Shown here piece after piece: positions 47,565 through 61,580 of a stretch of 64,000 bases of DNA (its first letter is position 1; every line of letters begins with the position of its first letter). The DNA is from Scylla paramamosain. Lineage: Eukaryota; Arthropoda; Malacostraca; Decapoda; Portunidae. Location: contig NC_087167.1 in the NCBI RefSeq assembly GCF_035594125.1, forward strand, positions 2,651,001-2,715,000. The letters are read 5' to 3'. The position numbers and the translations under genes were made by a program. Below the pieces are notes generated by a model. That model was not told the origin of the DNA. It was given only the letters and a program-made list of their open reading frames with translations, and did not search any database.

Positions 47565-49394
47565 GTGCTTTCCAGTTTTACGGTCTTATCCGCTTGCCAT
47601 CTTAACGCAACGATCACCTGGTGGCAGTTCCCGGTGCTGGAGGAGGTGATGCTGGTGGTGGAGGTAGTGGAGAAGATAATGATGGTATAGCTGATGGTAT
47701 AGGTGCTTTAGGTGACGAGGGTGGTGTTGTGCCTCGTCCTTGCCAACCCCTCATGTGCTCACCTCTCATGCTGAGTCTCCCCTTGACACCATCCTCTGAG
47801 AGTCGTTTGCTTCTCACTCCCTTCCATTACCTTCAGATTCTGTCCAAGATAACCAGACCGGACATAATTCTTACACTGGCTCTCGGTGTATTGGATAATA
47901 ATCTTAATTACCGAGAAAGTGGCGGTTTGCTGTTACTCATGGCAGTTGATAAAGAACTAGTCTGCGTATTTTATATTGTTAATGACGACCAGTAGTGTTG
48001 CTTGTAATACTGCAAAGGGAATGGCTGTGGGTAATGCCAAACAGTAGCTAATGGCGTTATTATTGGTGTTGGGTTTAGGTTGTGAAGTCATTGCGACGTG
48101 TGGCTGTGAGTCTGTGTACGTTTAAGTGTGAGACTGCGAGGTTGCAAGGTAATGAAGCAGCGAGACTTATGAGGCTGCTGGGAGGATACAATCGTGGTCT
48201 GGAGTCGAATAACCTGCTCTCACTTGCACTCTTTTATGTTTTACCTCAGTTTTTCCTCCTCAGATCCAGTGTTATTCTCCTTTCAAAACTTGACAGTGTA
48301 ACAGATCAGAGGATTTCATGTTGTGGAAAGTCGCTAATTGCAATAAAAGTGAGTGTCTTTACTATTGACCATGACCGTATATAGTATCCTGATAGTAGAA
48401 CAGAGATGAGAGTAGATGCAACATTATCCTTTCGTCATCCACCTCAAGTCCAGCAGCAGCTCAATTATACTTAATTCGTAAATTGTGCAGTTGGCTTAGT
48501 AAGTGTTGCCATGTCGAAAACAAAATCAAGCAATTATTTCCACCTCTTATATCCCCAATTCTTCAGAGCTCTCAGTATAAAACAGTTCATGAATCCTTAT
48601 ATGATTATTATTCTATTTTGTAGACATGAAATTCACTTGACTTGCTGACATCACAAACAAGACTCGCTTCTTTTAGTTCATTTTTTTTTTCATGGTAAAC
48701 AGTTTTGATTACTGTGTGCGCGTAAAAACTTTATGATCTGAGTTACTTCTATTACCGAACCAATGAACTGGGAGACTTTATGTACGTACTGGCATTGATA
48801 AGCTCGCCTCACCAGGTTGTTGTTCATTTATTCATTTATTCACTGTAGTCAATTAATTTTCCCTTCTGATGTGAGCACAAGGCCGAAGTTAATTGTATGT
48901 GGTGAGTTATTTGCGGTCAGCCCAGATCAGGACAGGTTTCATCTGAGTGAGGCCTCTGTTCCTCCCCTCCCATTTCGCCCTTCACTACTGCTCACCTCCT
49001 CACTTTGTCATCTCATGGTTTATCTAACCCCTTCTCCCCCTCTGCTCCTCATCCTCCAGTGTTGTCTTAATTCCCATCTTCCCTCCCCCTCACCTCATCC
49101 TGTCCTGGCAATGACCATTCACTAATGAGATTCATGCCTCTTTTGCCTTAGTTTTTCTTTAATTCTTTTCCTTCGTAGTGAATCTAAAAATGTGATTTTA
49201 GTAAATACATGAAAGGCGATGGAATACTGGTCCACTGAGGCTTTCAGTTCAACGCCTCCTAGGAATGAATGAACGGTCGAGGTTAGTCTTCAACACGAGT
49301 CTCATCTGGCCGTGCGTGCAGGACCTCCTCCCGCACCCCAAGTCAGGACTCGTAAGGATATGCAGGCACTCCCAGTACTGAGACCGAGGCGTGC

Positions 49395-49397
<3 letters not shown>
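47562..49397. other. SSR-free unassigned DNA
   Basis: About 1.8 kb with no microsatellite. GGTGGT- and GATGGT-rich at 47635-47735. The frame at 47621-47995 begins with ATG but is Gly/Asp-rich at the start, where it follows the GGTGAT repeats. No gene is claimed. Confidence 0.5.

Positions 49398-49426
<29 letters not shown>
49398..49426. repeat. (TG)n microsatellite
   Basis: Perfect TG array of 29 bases. Confidence 0.96.
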
Positions 49427-49429
<3 letters not shown>

Positions 49430-49566
49430 ACGCGCGAGATGCCAGTCCTCCACCTCTCACTCAGAATCAAGCAGGAAGAGAATAAATATTTTTGCATAGT
49501 TTATAGAGTTGTCTTCATCACGACAACGAAGACAAGGAGAGGTGGAGGACTGTGGCTACACGAGTT

Positions 49567-49568
<2 letters not shown>

Positions 49569-49633
<65 letters not shown>
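49569..49633. repeat. (AG)n microsatellite
   Basis: Perfect AG array of 65 bases. The long plus-strand frame over 49391-49990 only exists because it reads through this and the TG array. Confidence 0.98.
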
Positions 49634-49638
<5 letters not shown>

Positions 49639-51763
49639 AGCCTCACGAACCACCAGTCTGATAAGTTCCCTCTCCACCGCCATCGACAGTGTGGGTTGTT
49701 ACGTTCTGCAATACCAATCCGCAGAACCCTCGATGGAAAGAAGAAGGAAGAAGAGAATCAAGAATTACAGTTGTGATTCCTTTTGCAGAGGAGGAGGATT
49801 TGACCTCTGGTGGGCTGTTGGGTCAAGGGCAAGAGCTTGGACTTCACCTTATCACAGGGAACGCAAGAAGTATGTTGACTACAAACATCTCGACCCTGAA
49901 ATGAACACCAATTTATTTCCAGCCTACAAATTAAGGAAGCCCGCCGTTCACGTACCGGAGATCCCACGAGAGGAAACGAAGATAAAGTAATGCTGGGACA
50001 GAGGAAAGCTGCATAGAGACCAGGGATAGGCAGGGAGGGAGATCCGTGTTCCTCTCAGTTCCAGGGAGGACCAGTTAATGCAATGACAGAAGAGAGACGG
50101 CTGGGAACTGAAGCACCACCGCATTAATCACGGCTCTTTGGTGTACCTGCATTAGCCGTGGCCCTTGTTCCGGCTGATTGAGTCTTCATTGTCTTGGGAA
50201 GGAGGAAAAGGAGGAACAGAAAAAGGAAAAGGAGAAACTGAGAAGTAAGAAGATAAGAGAGGGAGGAATTGGTGAAGGGGGTAAGTTTTATGGGGAAGAG
50301 GTCAGGGACAGGCGATGGAGAGATGGAGGAAATTCTTCTTAATGAATAAGGAAGAAATCAAGCGATCAGAATAAGGAAGAAAAGCCGTCAGAATATGCAA
50401 CTGTCATGCCCAAGGTGATAAAAGAAGGTAGTGTTGGCAACCACAGCGTAAAAACTATAGTAAATTCCGGAGCGGCAATGGTGGAAAGAACAAAAAACGA
50501 CGGACAAGGAGGAAGAAAATTGAACATCATTAATTTACCAAGGAAATTTCTCCTTAGTCATACAAGAAAACAATATTATCCTACAGTAATTCACTCCCTT
50601 GAATTTAAGAAAAATTGTTATCTTAAGCTTTTTTGCCCTACTATCAACAATAATGTTTTTGGCGAGTTATTTCTCAGTTTTTTTTTTTCTCCCATCCTAC
50701 TCATCCATCCTTAACCTGTGTGTTTCTCAGCCTTTATGATCGACCCTAGCGGTGCGAGGCCAAAGGTTGCAGCACTGAGCACTGAACCTCCGTTCTTTCT
50801 CAACAACATGTGAACTGAAATAGACTATGAACCACTCTAAAATAAACCCCACGTCATCCACTCACAAAGGAACACAAAGGAACACAAAGGAACACATTCA
50901 TACTCCGTGTCGCGGCCCTGCATCACCATCGCTGGGACTCCGTGACTGCAGCCTCTCACTTTGTCCTTATAACTCGCATACCTCTCACAGGAAACCTCTT
51001 CATTATTAACACAATTTTAAGCGTGTAATGTTGCACGATATTTGCCTTATGCTGTCAGTTTTGTACAGAGTAAAATATATTTCGTGGATTGCTCGGCCTC
51101 GGGTGGAAGTGGGCGAGGTGTTGGTGCTCCTTAAACAAGCACTTTGTGACCTCCGACCCTGAACAAACCCACCCAATCCCTTGACCTCCTCAGCAAACTT
51201 TGGAGACCTCTCACTGCACGGTGACTAATCTTAATGTATGGCACTGATGGGGTTATGGCCCCGCCGCAAAAATACTTGTACCATCAAGAGTTTGCTCAAG
51301 CAGAAACCTTCATCTCCAGTGGTCTTCTTAATACAGTTTTCTTTTTCCGCGTGAGTTGGCTAAGGGGAAGTCGGGCAGCCAGGGTAGGAAGTTGAAAGCG
51401 AGATATTTGAGCTGCCAAGTACACACAGAATTCCTTGTCCAAGCACACAAGAGCACAAGAATTACAGCTATACTCGTACATACGGGAAGGTGCAAGAAGT
51501 CACTAAGAGGCCTGCGTGGATGGTGGTGACCCGCTTGCCTTCCGCATGCCGAAGTGGTGTCACAGTAGCCAGGATGCGACGCTGAGTTGAGTCGGACGTG
51601 CTGTGAGGAACGTGGCTCTCGCTGCGCTGCGTAAGGCGTGAAAGTGATAATCGAGAGTTAAAGAGAGTGAGGGTGAGGTGCGCCGCGACCGTGGACTGGC
51701 ATAATGGCATCGCAGGCGGCCGGGCTGAGGATGGCGCCACCCCTGCCGTACAGTCGCCATCAC
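49634..51763. other. Unassigned DNA
   Basis: No gene supported. Purine-rich at 50200-50400. The (CACAAAGGAA)3 decamer repeat is listed separately. Confidence 0.5.
50863..50894 (+). repeat. (CACAAAGGAA)3 decamer repeat
   Basis: Three perfect tandem copies of a 10-base unit, the only such unit seen in the window. Confidence 0.9.
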
Positions 51764-51878
51764 CTTCACGCTTATCTGAGGCGTCGGCATCTTTGAGGAG
51801 CACATTGGTATTCGTGGCCACCCTTACAGATAGAGGTGTTGTCTCTTGTCCACACTTGTTGATCTCAGTGGCTGAAAC
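51764..51878 (-). CDS. Possible internal exon, unrecognised
   Basis: A 115-base minus-strand segment between GTAGGTGTGGTGCAG (acceptor, weak pyrimidine tract) and GAAG|GTGATG (fair donor). In phase 0 it reads VSATEINKCGQETTPLSV and continues NTNVLLKDADASDKRE. Purine-any-pyrimidine codons dominate (GCC, GAC, AAT, GAT). The plus strand is also open here, so strand choice is uncertain. No family was recognised. Confidence 0.2.
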
Positions 51879-52250
51879 CTGCACCACACCTACTGCAGAC
51901 GCGACAGCCACCACACCTACCTCCTTGCAGCCTGATCTCTCCCCGCCACTCCCATCACCCCGCCTCGGGAGTCACTCTGGCGGCTTAAAAGGAAGCGTCG
52001 TCATTCATCATACTGAGAACTGCGATGGCTTCTCCTGCACTCACTCACGGTCACCTCGAGGCTCTCTGCACCCTTCTTCAGGAAACTTCACCGGTATAGT
52101 TTGTGTCTGACCACTTGTTTTGGAATAATTCGTCAAGGTGCTTACGAATACTTCAGTGATCTGTTAAATAGTGGTAGTAATGTATGCAAGCTAGTATACA
52201 TGTTATTTATTTTGGGTATACAACTGTTATGTTTATTAGTGAGTCGTAAA
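51879..52250. other. Unassigned DNA
   Basis: C-rich to about 52080, then A/T-richer. A plus-strand frame of 147 codons (51667-52110) crosses the candidate minus exon but has no splice or start support. Confidence 0.5.
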
Positions 52251-52300
<50 letters not shown>

Positions 52301-52415
52301 GTTATTATTATTATTACTGTTATTACTGCTTCTTGTTGTTATTGTTGTTGTTCTTGTTGTTGATGTTGTTGTTGTTATCGTTGTTATTGTTGTTGCTGTT
52401 GTTACTTTAATTATT

Positions 52416-52501
<86 letters not shown>

Positions 52502-52513
52502 ACACACACACAC
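52251..52513. repeat. Composite (TTA)n, (TTG)n and (CA)n array
   Basis: (TTA)n to about 52320, TTG/TGT-type triplets to about 52400, then (CA)n from 52417 to 52513 with one CAGACA variant. Three adjacent repeat families within 263 bases. Confidence 0.97.
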
Positions 52514-54441
52514 CAAGCAGTGTCTTACAACTTATGAATCCTTCCTTTAACGTGTTTTTTATCTTTTTTTTCCAGGTAAGGGTGTCCTGCCGCCTTGTGT
52601 ATACCAGTGCACCAGGTAGGTCACTTAAGTATATGTAGAGTGAACAGCACGGGCCTGGAGTTCGGTGCCTCATTATCATTATCGTCTAACACACGAGTAC
52701 TTGCCTCACTACTAATGGGGTTGCGTGTTCCATGTAGTGAAGGCCGAAAATAATGCAAGGTAAAGGAACTGAGATGCCATTATGTAAGAAAAGTGCGGTG
52801 TAGTGAAAGTTAACTCCATTTACATTATGAAAATTTTTTTGATAATTTTAGGCATTATTTCTTTACTTTTCTTTTCTCTATCAGGTTGTAAGATTTTTTT
52901 TTTTTCAACAACAGTTAATTTCACAGTCGTGAAGGGATAGCGAGTAGTGACCAAGGCTTGCATCTTTGCCGTGGAGTGGAGCAGTGAACGGGCAACTCAG
53001 GCATGAACCGATACTTTATTTTGCCATGTGTCGCAATGCGAACTTTCCTTGCCATGGAAATTCATGAAACCGCTTTGTGAAGATACCATCTCTCATTCCG
53101 GCGTGTCACGCAGCTGACCTCTGACCTGGCTCAGGCCTCGGTCAACCTGCACGACTCCTTTTAAAACTCGAGCAAACCCCGCCGTGTTGTGGGGGCAAAC
53201 ACGGCGCACGCTGAGCATTACGGGGCGCGGAGTGTGCTGGCTGGGGGGGTGTTGGCTCGCCGCTGGAACCTGATGGTATAAGGAAAGATGTATTTTTCAA
53301 TAAAGTTTGTTTCTGGAACAGCATGAAGATTTATGTGCTTCCCGTAAATATAACGTTTCTCTGTACTCTCATCTTAAGCGGGATCTTTTTTTGTCCTCAA
53401 AAAGTGTTTCCATGGCTCAGGAATTTATCTTTCGACACTCACCTAGAGGAATGTGGCTGATGGAGGAGAAAGGGGAGACACTCAGCTGAAGAAAGGTGAT
53501 GGCTTGCGGAGAAAAAAAGAGACAAACAAACAGACAGCCGCAAGTCGGAAAGAACAAAGACGTCTGCCCGTCACCTTACTCACCCTGTCCTCGAGGAATG
53601 TCGGGGGCGGGAAGCTGCATGAAATTCGGAAAGTCGTGAATGATTTTCAGGCCTAACTTATGTGTCGTGGGTCAGTGGCCGAGGCGGGGACGGTGTCTTT
53701 GTGGCGGTGACGGGTGGGAGGGAAATGTGAGGCTTGGCATGACTTCCAGGGTAAAGGCACATTCACTGTGTTGGTGGCGGTAGTGGTGGTGGTTGTGGTG
53801 GCTTTGGTGAGGCCAAGGCATTCTATACAAAAAATATCTTGCTATTAAATCTGGGGAACATGAAGGGTATTACACGCTGCTTAGGGGCGCAGTGATGGGC
53901 GTCCACCTCGCCTTGCTTGGGACTTACCGACTGGAGTTAAAATCCTTATCCATCACGTCGTTGATAATGTTACCGCCTTTCCTCCCGGCGGCTGAGGTAA
54001 TTCACCTGACGAAAAAAACATAAATATTAAAAAGAACATAAGAAACTGCAGTCTTCTTCAGAATATCGTTCAGGAGTTTAAAAATGGTGATGACGATTAC
54101 TTTACGATTTTCTGATTGGCAATCCCACCAGTTCCTCCTGATGACGTAGAGTGAAGCAGATGTAGCGGGCGGTGGCTTGATACCCTGCACAACTCCCGCC
54201 AGAAAGCCAAGCCGCGCCGCAGCCTCGCCGGCACACTCGCGCCGCTTCAATGTCCTCTGGCGGATTGCTGTGCACGCCTAATCCTATTTTCAAGCGAGTT
54301 AAGCTGAAACTGCCGCCTGTAGGGTTGACCTGACCATCAGCATGATATTTTACGGGTGCGAAGAGTCACGTTCACTGTCAGCTGTGTGGAAGGAAACATA
54401 TGAATTTGTTTTCTTTTTTTTAACTTTAAAGTAGGTCATCA

Positions 54442-54445
<4 letters not shown>
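52514..54445. other. Unassigned DNA
   Basis: No gene supported. T runs near 52890-52905. GGTGGT-rich at 53775-53805. A palindrome-like CCCCGCCGTGTTGTGGGGGC at 53176-53195. Confidence 0.5.

Positions 54446-54507
<62 letters not shown>
54446..54507. repeat. (GA)31 microsatellite
   Basis: Perfect GA array of 62 bases. Confidence 0.98.
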
Positions 54508-54510
<3 letters not shown>

Positions 54511-54755
54511 TATGCCGTCTACAGTCTGTATGTCATAAATAGAAAGCAGCAGAGGCCTATCAAGTTCATATTGGTAAACATGCACGCAGACAAATAAATA
54601 GATAAAGAGAGAAAGAAAACTTACAAGAATATACCTCAATAAAAAGTTTTAGTTGTGTGCACGGTGGAGCGTTGCCTCAATGCCCTGCCCTTAGTTTCAC
54701 ACTGATAGGACAAGGAGGCTTCATCTTTGCACATTCCGGCATCTCTCTTCCTTAC

Positions 54756-54827
54756 CTGTAGCCAGCCAGCTAAGGAACAGTTTGCTGTGTTAACACGACC
54801 CACCCGCGATCCGCGTGGCATCAGCAT
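54756..54827 (-). CDS. Possible first coding exon, unrecognised
   Basis: ATG at 54827 (a second in-frame ATG at 54821) opens 24 codons that end in phase 0 at a near-perfect donor CAG|GTAAGG. The product reads MLMPRGSRVGRVNTANCSLA. The frame stays open upstream to 54851. No promoter, acceptor partner or family was recognised. Confidence 0.2.
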
Positions 54828-54851
54828 GGGCGGAGGTGCAGCAGCGAGCAC

Positions 54852-55335
54852 ACCCTAACGTGACCTGTGTCGCCTATGAACCCCTTTTTTTTATTTCAGT
54901 CCTAACCTTCCCCTAAAAAGTATTACCGTCCCACCTGATCAAGCAGTCACTCCTACACGCCCCTCCCTCCTTCCTCTCAGCGCCTGCATACAGATGACGC
55001 GGCCGTAACACCAGGGACGGGAGGAGCCACACCAGCGGCGTGGTGGCGAGGCGGACCATTGATATAAGAGGCACGGGCAGGAGAATGATGCGGCAAGAAA
55101 TCCTGTTACAAAGTATAGGTTACGATTTTTTCTATCTTCTATCAGCATGATTCAAGTAGCCGAGGAGCTCACTTATCCCCGGCACTGATATTGTTATTGC
55201 TATTATTAATATTATTACCATGGCGTTATTACCTAGAATTGTCCTATTGTCTTATTAACTTAGATAACTGGACTGTGTTGTATGTATTACTTTTTTTTGT
55301 GGAGCACCTTCCTGAGAAACACTTAGAGGGTAGGG
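54852..55335. other. Unassigned DNA
   Basis: No gene supported. A CG-containing stretch at 54990-55060. Confidence 0.45.
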
Positions 55336-55590
55336 ATGCTGGTGCTGGCCGGCAGGAGGGCATCAGGACTCCTTCCCTTCACCATGCTGGTATTTCCGCC
55401 GCCGCCACTCCCAACGTGCCGCGGGGCCGCCCTGATGCTTAGACACAGTATGGGACCGACTCAGTCTGAAGCCACGATTTTTTTTACTCTAGATAACAGG
55501 GTGCCGGGATTCTTGTTGACCGGTTTGGCAATCTCTACACACCGTCGGGAGCTGCTGGGCGCCATACACGGCCGGCCTAGCTGCGACTAA
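55336..55590 (+). CDS. Possible small ORF, unrecognised
   Basis: An 84-codon frame with a true ATG and a G at -3. It begins MLVLAGRRASGLLPFTMLVF, contains a PPPP run and ends ELLGAIHGRPSCD. It is GC-rich with a hydrophobic start that could pass for a signal peptide. A second frame is open over the first 107 bases. No splice or poly(A) support, so chance is a real alternative. Confidence 0.15.
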   Translation: MLVLAGRRASGLLPFTMLVFPPPPLPTCRGAALMLRHSMGPTQSEATIFFTLDNRVPGFLLTGLAISTHRRELLGAIHGRPSCD

Positions 55591-55861
55591 CCCTACAGTC
55601 ACCCTCTAAACTTGCAGGTGTTAGCTACTCCTAGTGGAAAAGTCTTGCGTCACCAGAAACAATTTCCTCATGAAAGCCACTGACCTTCTCGCGCCCGCCC
55701 ATGCAGTGACCTTTGTTTTCGCTCACGCGCGCTGTGTTCCTTGTAGACTTTGCTTACACAAGGATGATATTTTCTATTGCGTTAGTAACCTGCTGTCGAT
55801 CGCCCTGTCTTTGTACCTTCTACATGCGTACTATAGCTAGTTGTTACGATAGTAATTACAT

Positions 55862-55953
55862 CAACAGCAACAACAACAACAACAACAACAACTACTACTA
55901 CTACTACTATTACTACTACTACTACTACTACTACTACTTTTACTACTACCACC
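55862..55953. repeat. Composite (CAA)n then (CTA)n array
   Basis: CAA units to about 55890 switch to CTA/TAC units to about 55950, followed by a few CAC triplets. Confidence 0.95.
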
Positions 55954-56069
55954 ACCTCCAATAATGACAAAAACAACCTCCACCACCAAACTATCCCATG
56001 CAAGAATACTAACAAAATATCCCCAATAGCAACGCATGGGGACAATGACGGAACAAATAGTAGTAGCAT

Positions 56070-56600
56070 CATAAAAAAAAAAAAAAAACTAATACGACAA
56101 GGAAGATGGAAGAGCCGAATGGTGGGTGGAAGGTGACAGCCATATTAGGGTAGCTGGCAGGGGTCGGGGGAGGGATAGGAGGGAGGAAGCGGAGGGAGAA
56201 GAGAAGGAAGGAAGGATGAGTGGTCTGCGATGAGGCGGAGGAGCGATGTGTAGGGATCAACATGCCCGACTGAGAAATAGTTAAGACATGGATACGCACC
56301 GCCGGAAATAAAAACAAACGACGAAGAGTAAGAGGCGTGACAATAAACGTAGGTAAAGAAAAAGTGCAAAGTCGGGCAGTGTTCGTGATGGAATGGCACG
56401 GGAGAGGCTGAGTTGGATTGAAAAGAGGTGTTGAAAGCCGCTGAGTAAGAGGCGAGAGTGTGCTCATGGGAAGGGATGAGTGAGAGGGACGAGAGGGGGA
56501 GGTGAGCCGATGGAAATGCTGTTGCTGTTGCTGCTGCTGCTGAGAGGGGAGGGAGGAGGAGGAAGATAGTGAAGGCAGTACTGGTGAGAGGGGAGAGGGT
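56070..56600. other. Purine-rich tract
   Basis: The plus strand is G/A-rich from an A16 run at about 56072-56087 to 56600, with a GCTGTT/GCTGCT patch at 56519-56541. At 56660-56760 it changes to C/T-rich. The 200-codon minus frame here is Ser/Pro/Leu-rich and explained by the skew. Confidence 0.7.
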
Positions 56601-56715
56601 GACTTGTGCGGAATATTAATGAGGTGCCCAGAGTCTCCAGTCATGGCTGGCCGCTGCATTGACCATCCCACACCTCTCCCTCTTCCTCCTCTTCCCTCTT
56701 CTCATGCCGTTCCCC

Positions 56716-56740
56716 TCTCCTCCTCCTCCTCCTCCTCCTC
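56716..56740. repeat. (CCT)n trinucleotide repeat
   Basis: Perfect TCC/CCT array of 25 bases. Confidence 0.93.
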
Positions 56741-58655
<1,915 letters not shown>

Positions 58656-58657
58656 TT

Positions 58658-58659
<2 letters not shown>

Positions 58660-58690
<31 letters not shown>
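58660..58690. repeat. (GA)15 microsatellite
   Basis: Perfect GA array. Confidence 0.95.
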
Positions 58691-58695
<5 letters not shown>

Positions 58696-58907
58696 GTAGG
58701 CTCTTCATGTTATTCTTCCCTTTGTCTTGTGCAGCGGTTCCCTCGTGCCCTCAGCGTGTGATGCACTGGAAGGTACTCGTGCAGTCCGTCCATTCACGCT
58801 CACCCCGCTCCCTCCAACACTTGCCTCACGTCACTGTGTACTTCGTCCTCTCTCAATATTTTCACCATTCTTATTTTTATATCCTTTTATCGGTATTTTT
58901 TTCCCTG

Positions 58908-58944
58908 TGTGTGTGTGTGTGTGTGTGTGGGTGGATGGATGGAT
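58908..58944. repeat. (TG)n with (GGAT)4
   Basis: TG array to 58928 followed by GGTGGATGGATGGATG. Confidence 0.92.
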
Positions 58945-59650
58945 GTTATATCTTCTTCGACTGATTTCTTTGGCCTTCAAAGAATTCTTTTATTCGTTTC
59001 TTTTAATACTTATTCAACTTTGCATTCTGATTTGTCCTAGTTGCAAGTTTTTCCAAGCCCGTTTATCATTATTTTTCTTGAAGCATTGCTAGATCATTTT
59101 TCGCTAAATTACCTACAACTTTAAGAAATTAGGTATTTTTGATGGGTTCCACAGTATCTTTTATAGTGTTGTAGCTAATATACCTGTTCTCTCTTCTATT
59201 ACTTGTGTCCACGTCAACAATTTTCACAGTACTCTGAATTCTCGCAAAGATCGATCATAGCAGAAAGTTTTCTTTTTTAATGTTAGCAGGTCAGCTCAAC
59301 ATCCTCTTCTCATAAACAAGTCCGTAGCTAAGTCCAGAATGCAGCTCAGCCACAGGTAGGGAAAGAGATAACCGGGGTCGTTGTTTTTATGGCATATTTA
59401 TTTAAAGATAACGAGGAGGAAGGCCCCCTGAACCTTCACCGCCACCTCCACCGTCACTGGGGAGGGTCGGGCAGAGGTTAGTGTTGGGGGGTCGGGGTGA
59501 GGGGCATGCGTGGTGCGTCCGAAGTCAAGGTTAGCCAGGTCACGCTGCCCTACCTCTTCGCGGTACAAAGTGACGTCATCACAAAGGTAAACAAAAACAG
59601 GTACTCCGCGGTACGCTGGGCTGTTTTGACCCAATGGACCTGCCTTTCTT
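58945..59650. other. Unassigned DNA
   Basis: A/T-richer without SSRs. No gene supported on either strand. Confidence 0.5.
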
Positions 59651-59659
59651 GGGCTGCAA

Positions 59660-60170
59660 GTTAGCGAATAGATAGATAAATAGGTGAGTGGTTGGGGTGC
59701 TGAAATAGATACAGGTAGATTGCTTGACTGAAGAACTTAAAGTGGACAGGTAGGTTGATAAATATGTAATGGGTAGATGAAAAATACAGAAAAGTAAATA
59801 GATTGCCAGACATAAATGTTTGAAATAAAAGTATAAATAGATAGGTAAATAACTGAGTAGGTGGGTAGATGTAACAGATACAGATGTCAAAGTTTGTTAG
59901 ACATTTAATGGGCAAATCTGGAACTATATTGGTTCACTGGATTGGAATCTTCTCCTACTCCACTTCTTTTGAGAACAGGATCTTTCTCTCTCTTGAAACC
60001 TCTTGGGATCTTTGAACACACTCCTGTATAGTAGAAGAAAAATGAATGACCAGGTAATTAGAGATAAAGACAGATAAACGGTGAGAAATAGATGAATAGA
60101 TGCAAACAGATAAATAAAAACAAAAACAGATAGATGGTGAGAAATAGATGTAAATATGCAAATAGACTCG
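59660..60170 (+). repeat. Degenerate GATA/GGTA-rich DNA
   Basis: GATAGATAAATAGG, AGGTAGGTTGATAAATATG, AAATAGATAGGTAAATAAC and GATAGATGG recur over about 500 bases, interrupted by a unique segment at about 59905-60035. It looks like a decayed tetranucleotide array, like that at 19505. Confidence 0.65.
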
Positions 60171-60324
60171 CTCATACACACTGTAAATTAATTGTGCATA
60201 TTCATGAACATCATTTCTCATATTTTGCAGCAGATGAAAATAAATTTTAATTATGAAGACGTCATCTCATGTTTATGTTCAGTGGCTGTAAATCATGTTT
60301 AAACAAGTCCATGTGGGAGTTTAA

Positions 60325-60560
<236 letters not shown>

Positions 60561-60887
60561 GCTACTCCTATCCATCACCAGTGTCGTGTTCTTTCTATTC
60601 CCTCTCACCTCTTCCATCCTTCCCTTTCTCTTTTACCCCGCCTCTCCTATTTTACGAGTATCTCACCGTAGCTTAAATATTACATACAAAATACTTCCAT
60701 TCTCCTTACTACTTACTACTCTTTATATTATACAGTACTCCTTTGTGGCTCTCGAAGCAATCCCTTGTTTAGAGATAATAACTATATGTTGATTATATTT
60801 CGTTCTTTTCCTGGAGGGTTTTCTATATACAAATACATGTGCTATGGGGTGTTATTAAGCCAACATGATGTAGGGGCTGCGAGGAGA

Positions 60888-60938
60888 TACGAATCCCCCT
60901 CCGGTAATTAAGAAACCCGGTGCTAACGAGTTCCCTTG
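60888..60938 (-). other. Decayed tRNA-like fragment
   Basis: On the minus strand TCGTTAGCACCGGG and GGGGATTCGTATCTCC resemble pol III A and B boxes and match the segment at 42665-42715 at TCG(C/T)TAGCAC and TTCGTA(C/T)CTC. Spacing is about 20 bases. It is probably a diverged copy of the same tRNA-derived repeat. Confidence 0.25.
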
Positions 60939-61031
60939 ATCTATAGAGTGTGTCCCCCTCCTTCTCGCCCTCCCTCTTTTTCTCGACCCATCGTGTCCCT
61001 CGTAAGACTTTTTTTTGAACACGACTCTACT

Positions 61032-61345
61032 GACACTTAAATATTGCCATGCTGGTTTTTGTTGGGGAGAGAATAAGTATTGCTGGTGTTTTTGCTGGGG
61101 AGTGATTGACTCTTAGACGCAACAATACCACGATTCTCAGATAGTAAAGGATGCTACTGTTTTTCTAACCACTGGCACTAAATGGAATGTGACTGGAACT
61201 GCTGACACATAAGTACTGTAATTTTGTTTTTTTGTAGAATGACCGACTCTTGGACTCAACAATATCACGATTATCAGATAGTGAAGGATTCATACCACTG
61301 CTTTTCTAACCACTGGAACTAAATGGAGCATAACTAGAACTAATG
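61032..61345 (+). repeat. Diverged tandem duplication with internal repeats
   Basis: CTGACAC(T/A)TAA at 61032 and 61202 start two copies. Both carry TGA(T/C)(T/C)GACTCTTRGAC, CAACAATAYCACGATT, TCAGATAGTRAAGGAT, CTTTTCTAACCACTGG and ACTAAATGGA in order. The first copy also holds an internal duplication of TGCTGG...TTGNTGGGGAG. Confidence 0.9.
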
Positions 61346-61580
61346 GAAATATGGCTGGAACGCAAGCATCAACACTAAATAGGTCACGCTTCTACCAACT
61401 AGTACACAACTAGACTATGACTGGAACATGACTGAAACGTGACCGGAATATGACTGAAGACGAGTAGATTATAACTCTCAAATAGCCAAGTAGCCCTTTC
61501 TAGCTGCTGAAATTAATTGCAACGCGACTGGAACATGACTGGAACACGACTAGAGCACGAGTCTTGGAGATACAGAAGTA
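61346..61580 (+). repeat. Decayed units and TGACTGGAACA short repeats
   Basis: Two further diverged copies of the TCTAACCACTGGAACTAAATG segment (about 61389 and 61500), with 8-11 base variants such as CTATGACTGGAACATGACTG and GCGACTGGAACATGACTGG. The short motif may be the original unit of the whole 61.0-61.6 kb repeat. Confidence 0.7.

Noticed and set aside
51667..52110. 147-codon plus-strand frame
   Set aside because: No convincing acceptor, start or donor; overlaps a minus-strand segment with better splice signals.
52251..52320. (TTA)n considered as a telomeric repeat
   Set aside because: Arthropod telomeres use TTAGG; no TTAGG array occurs in the window.
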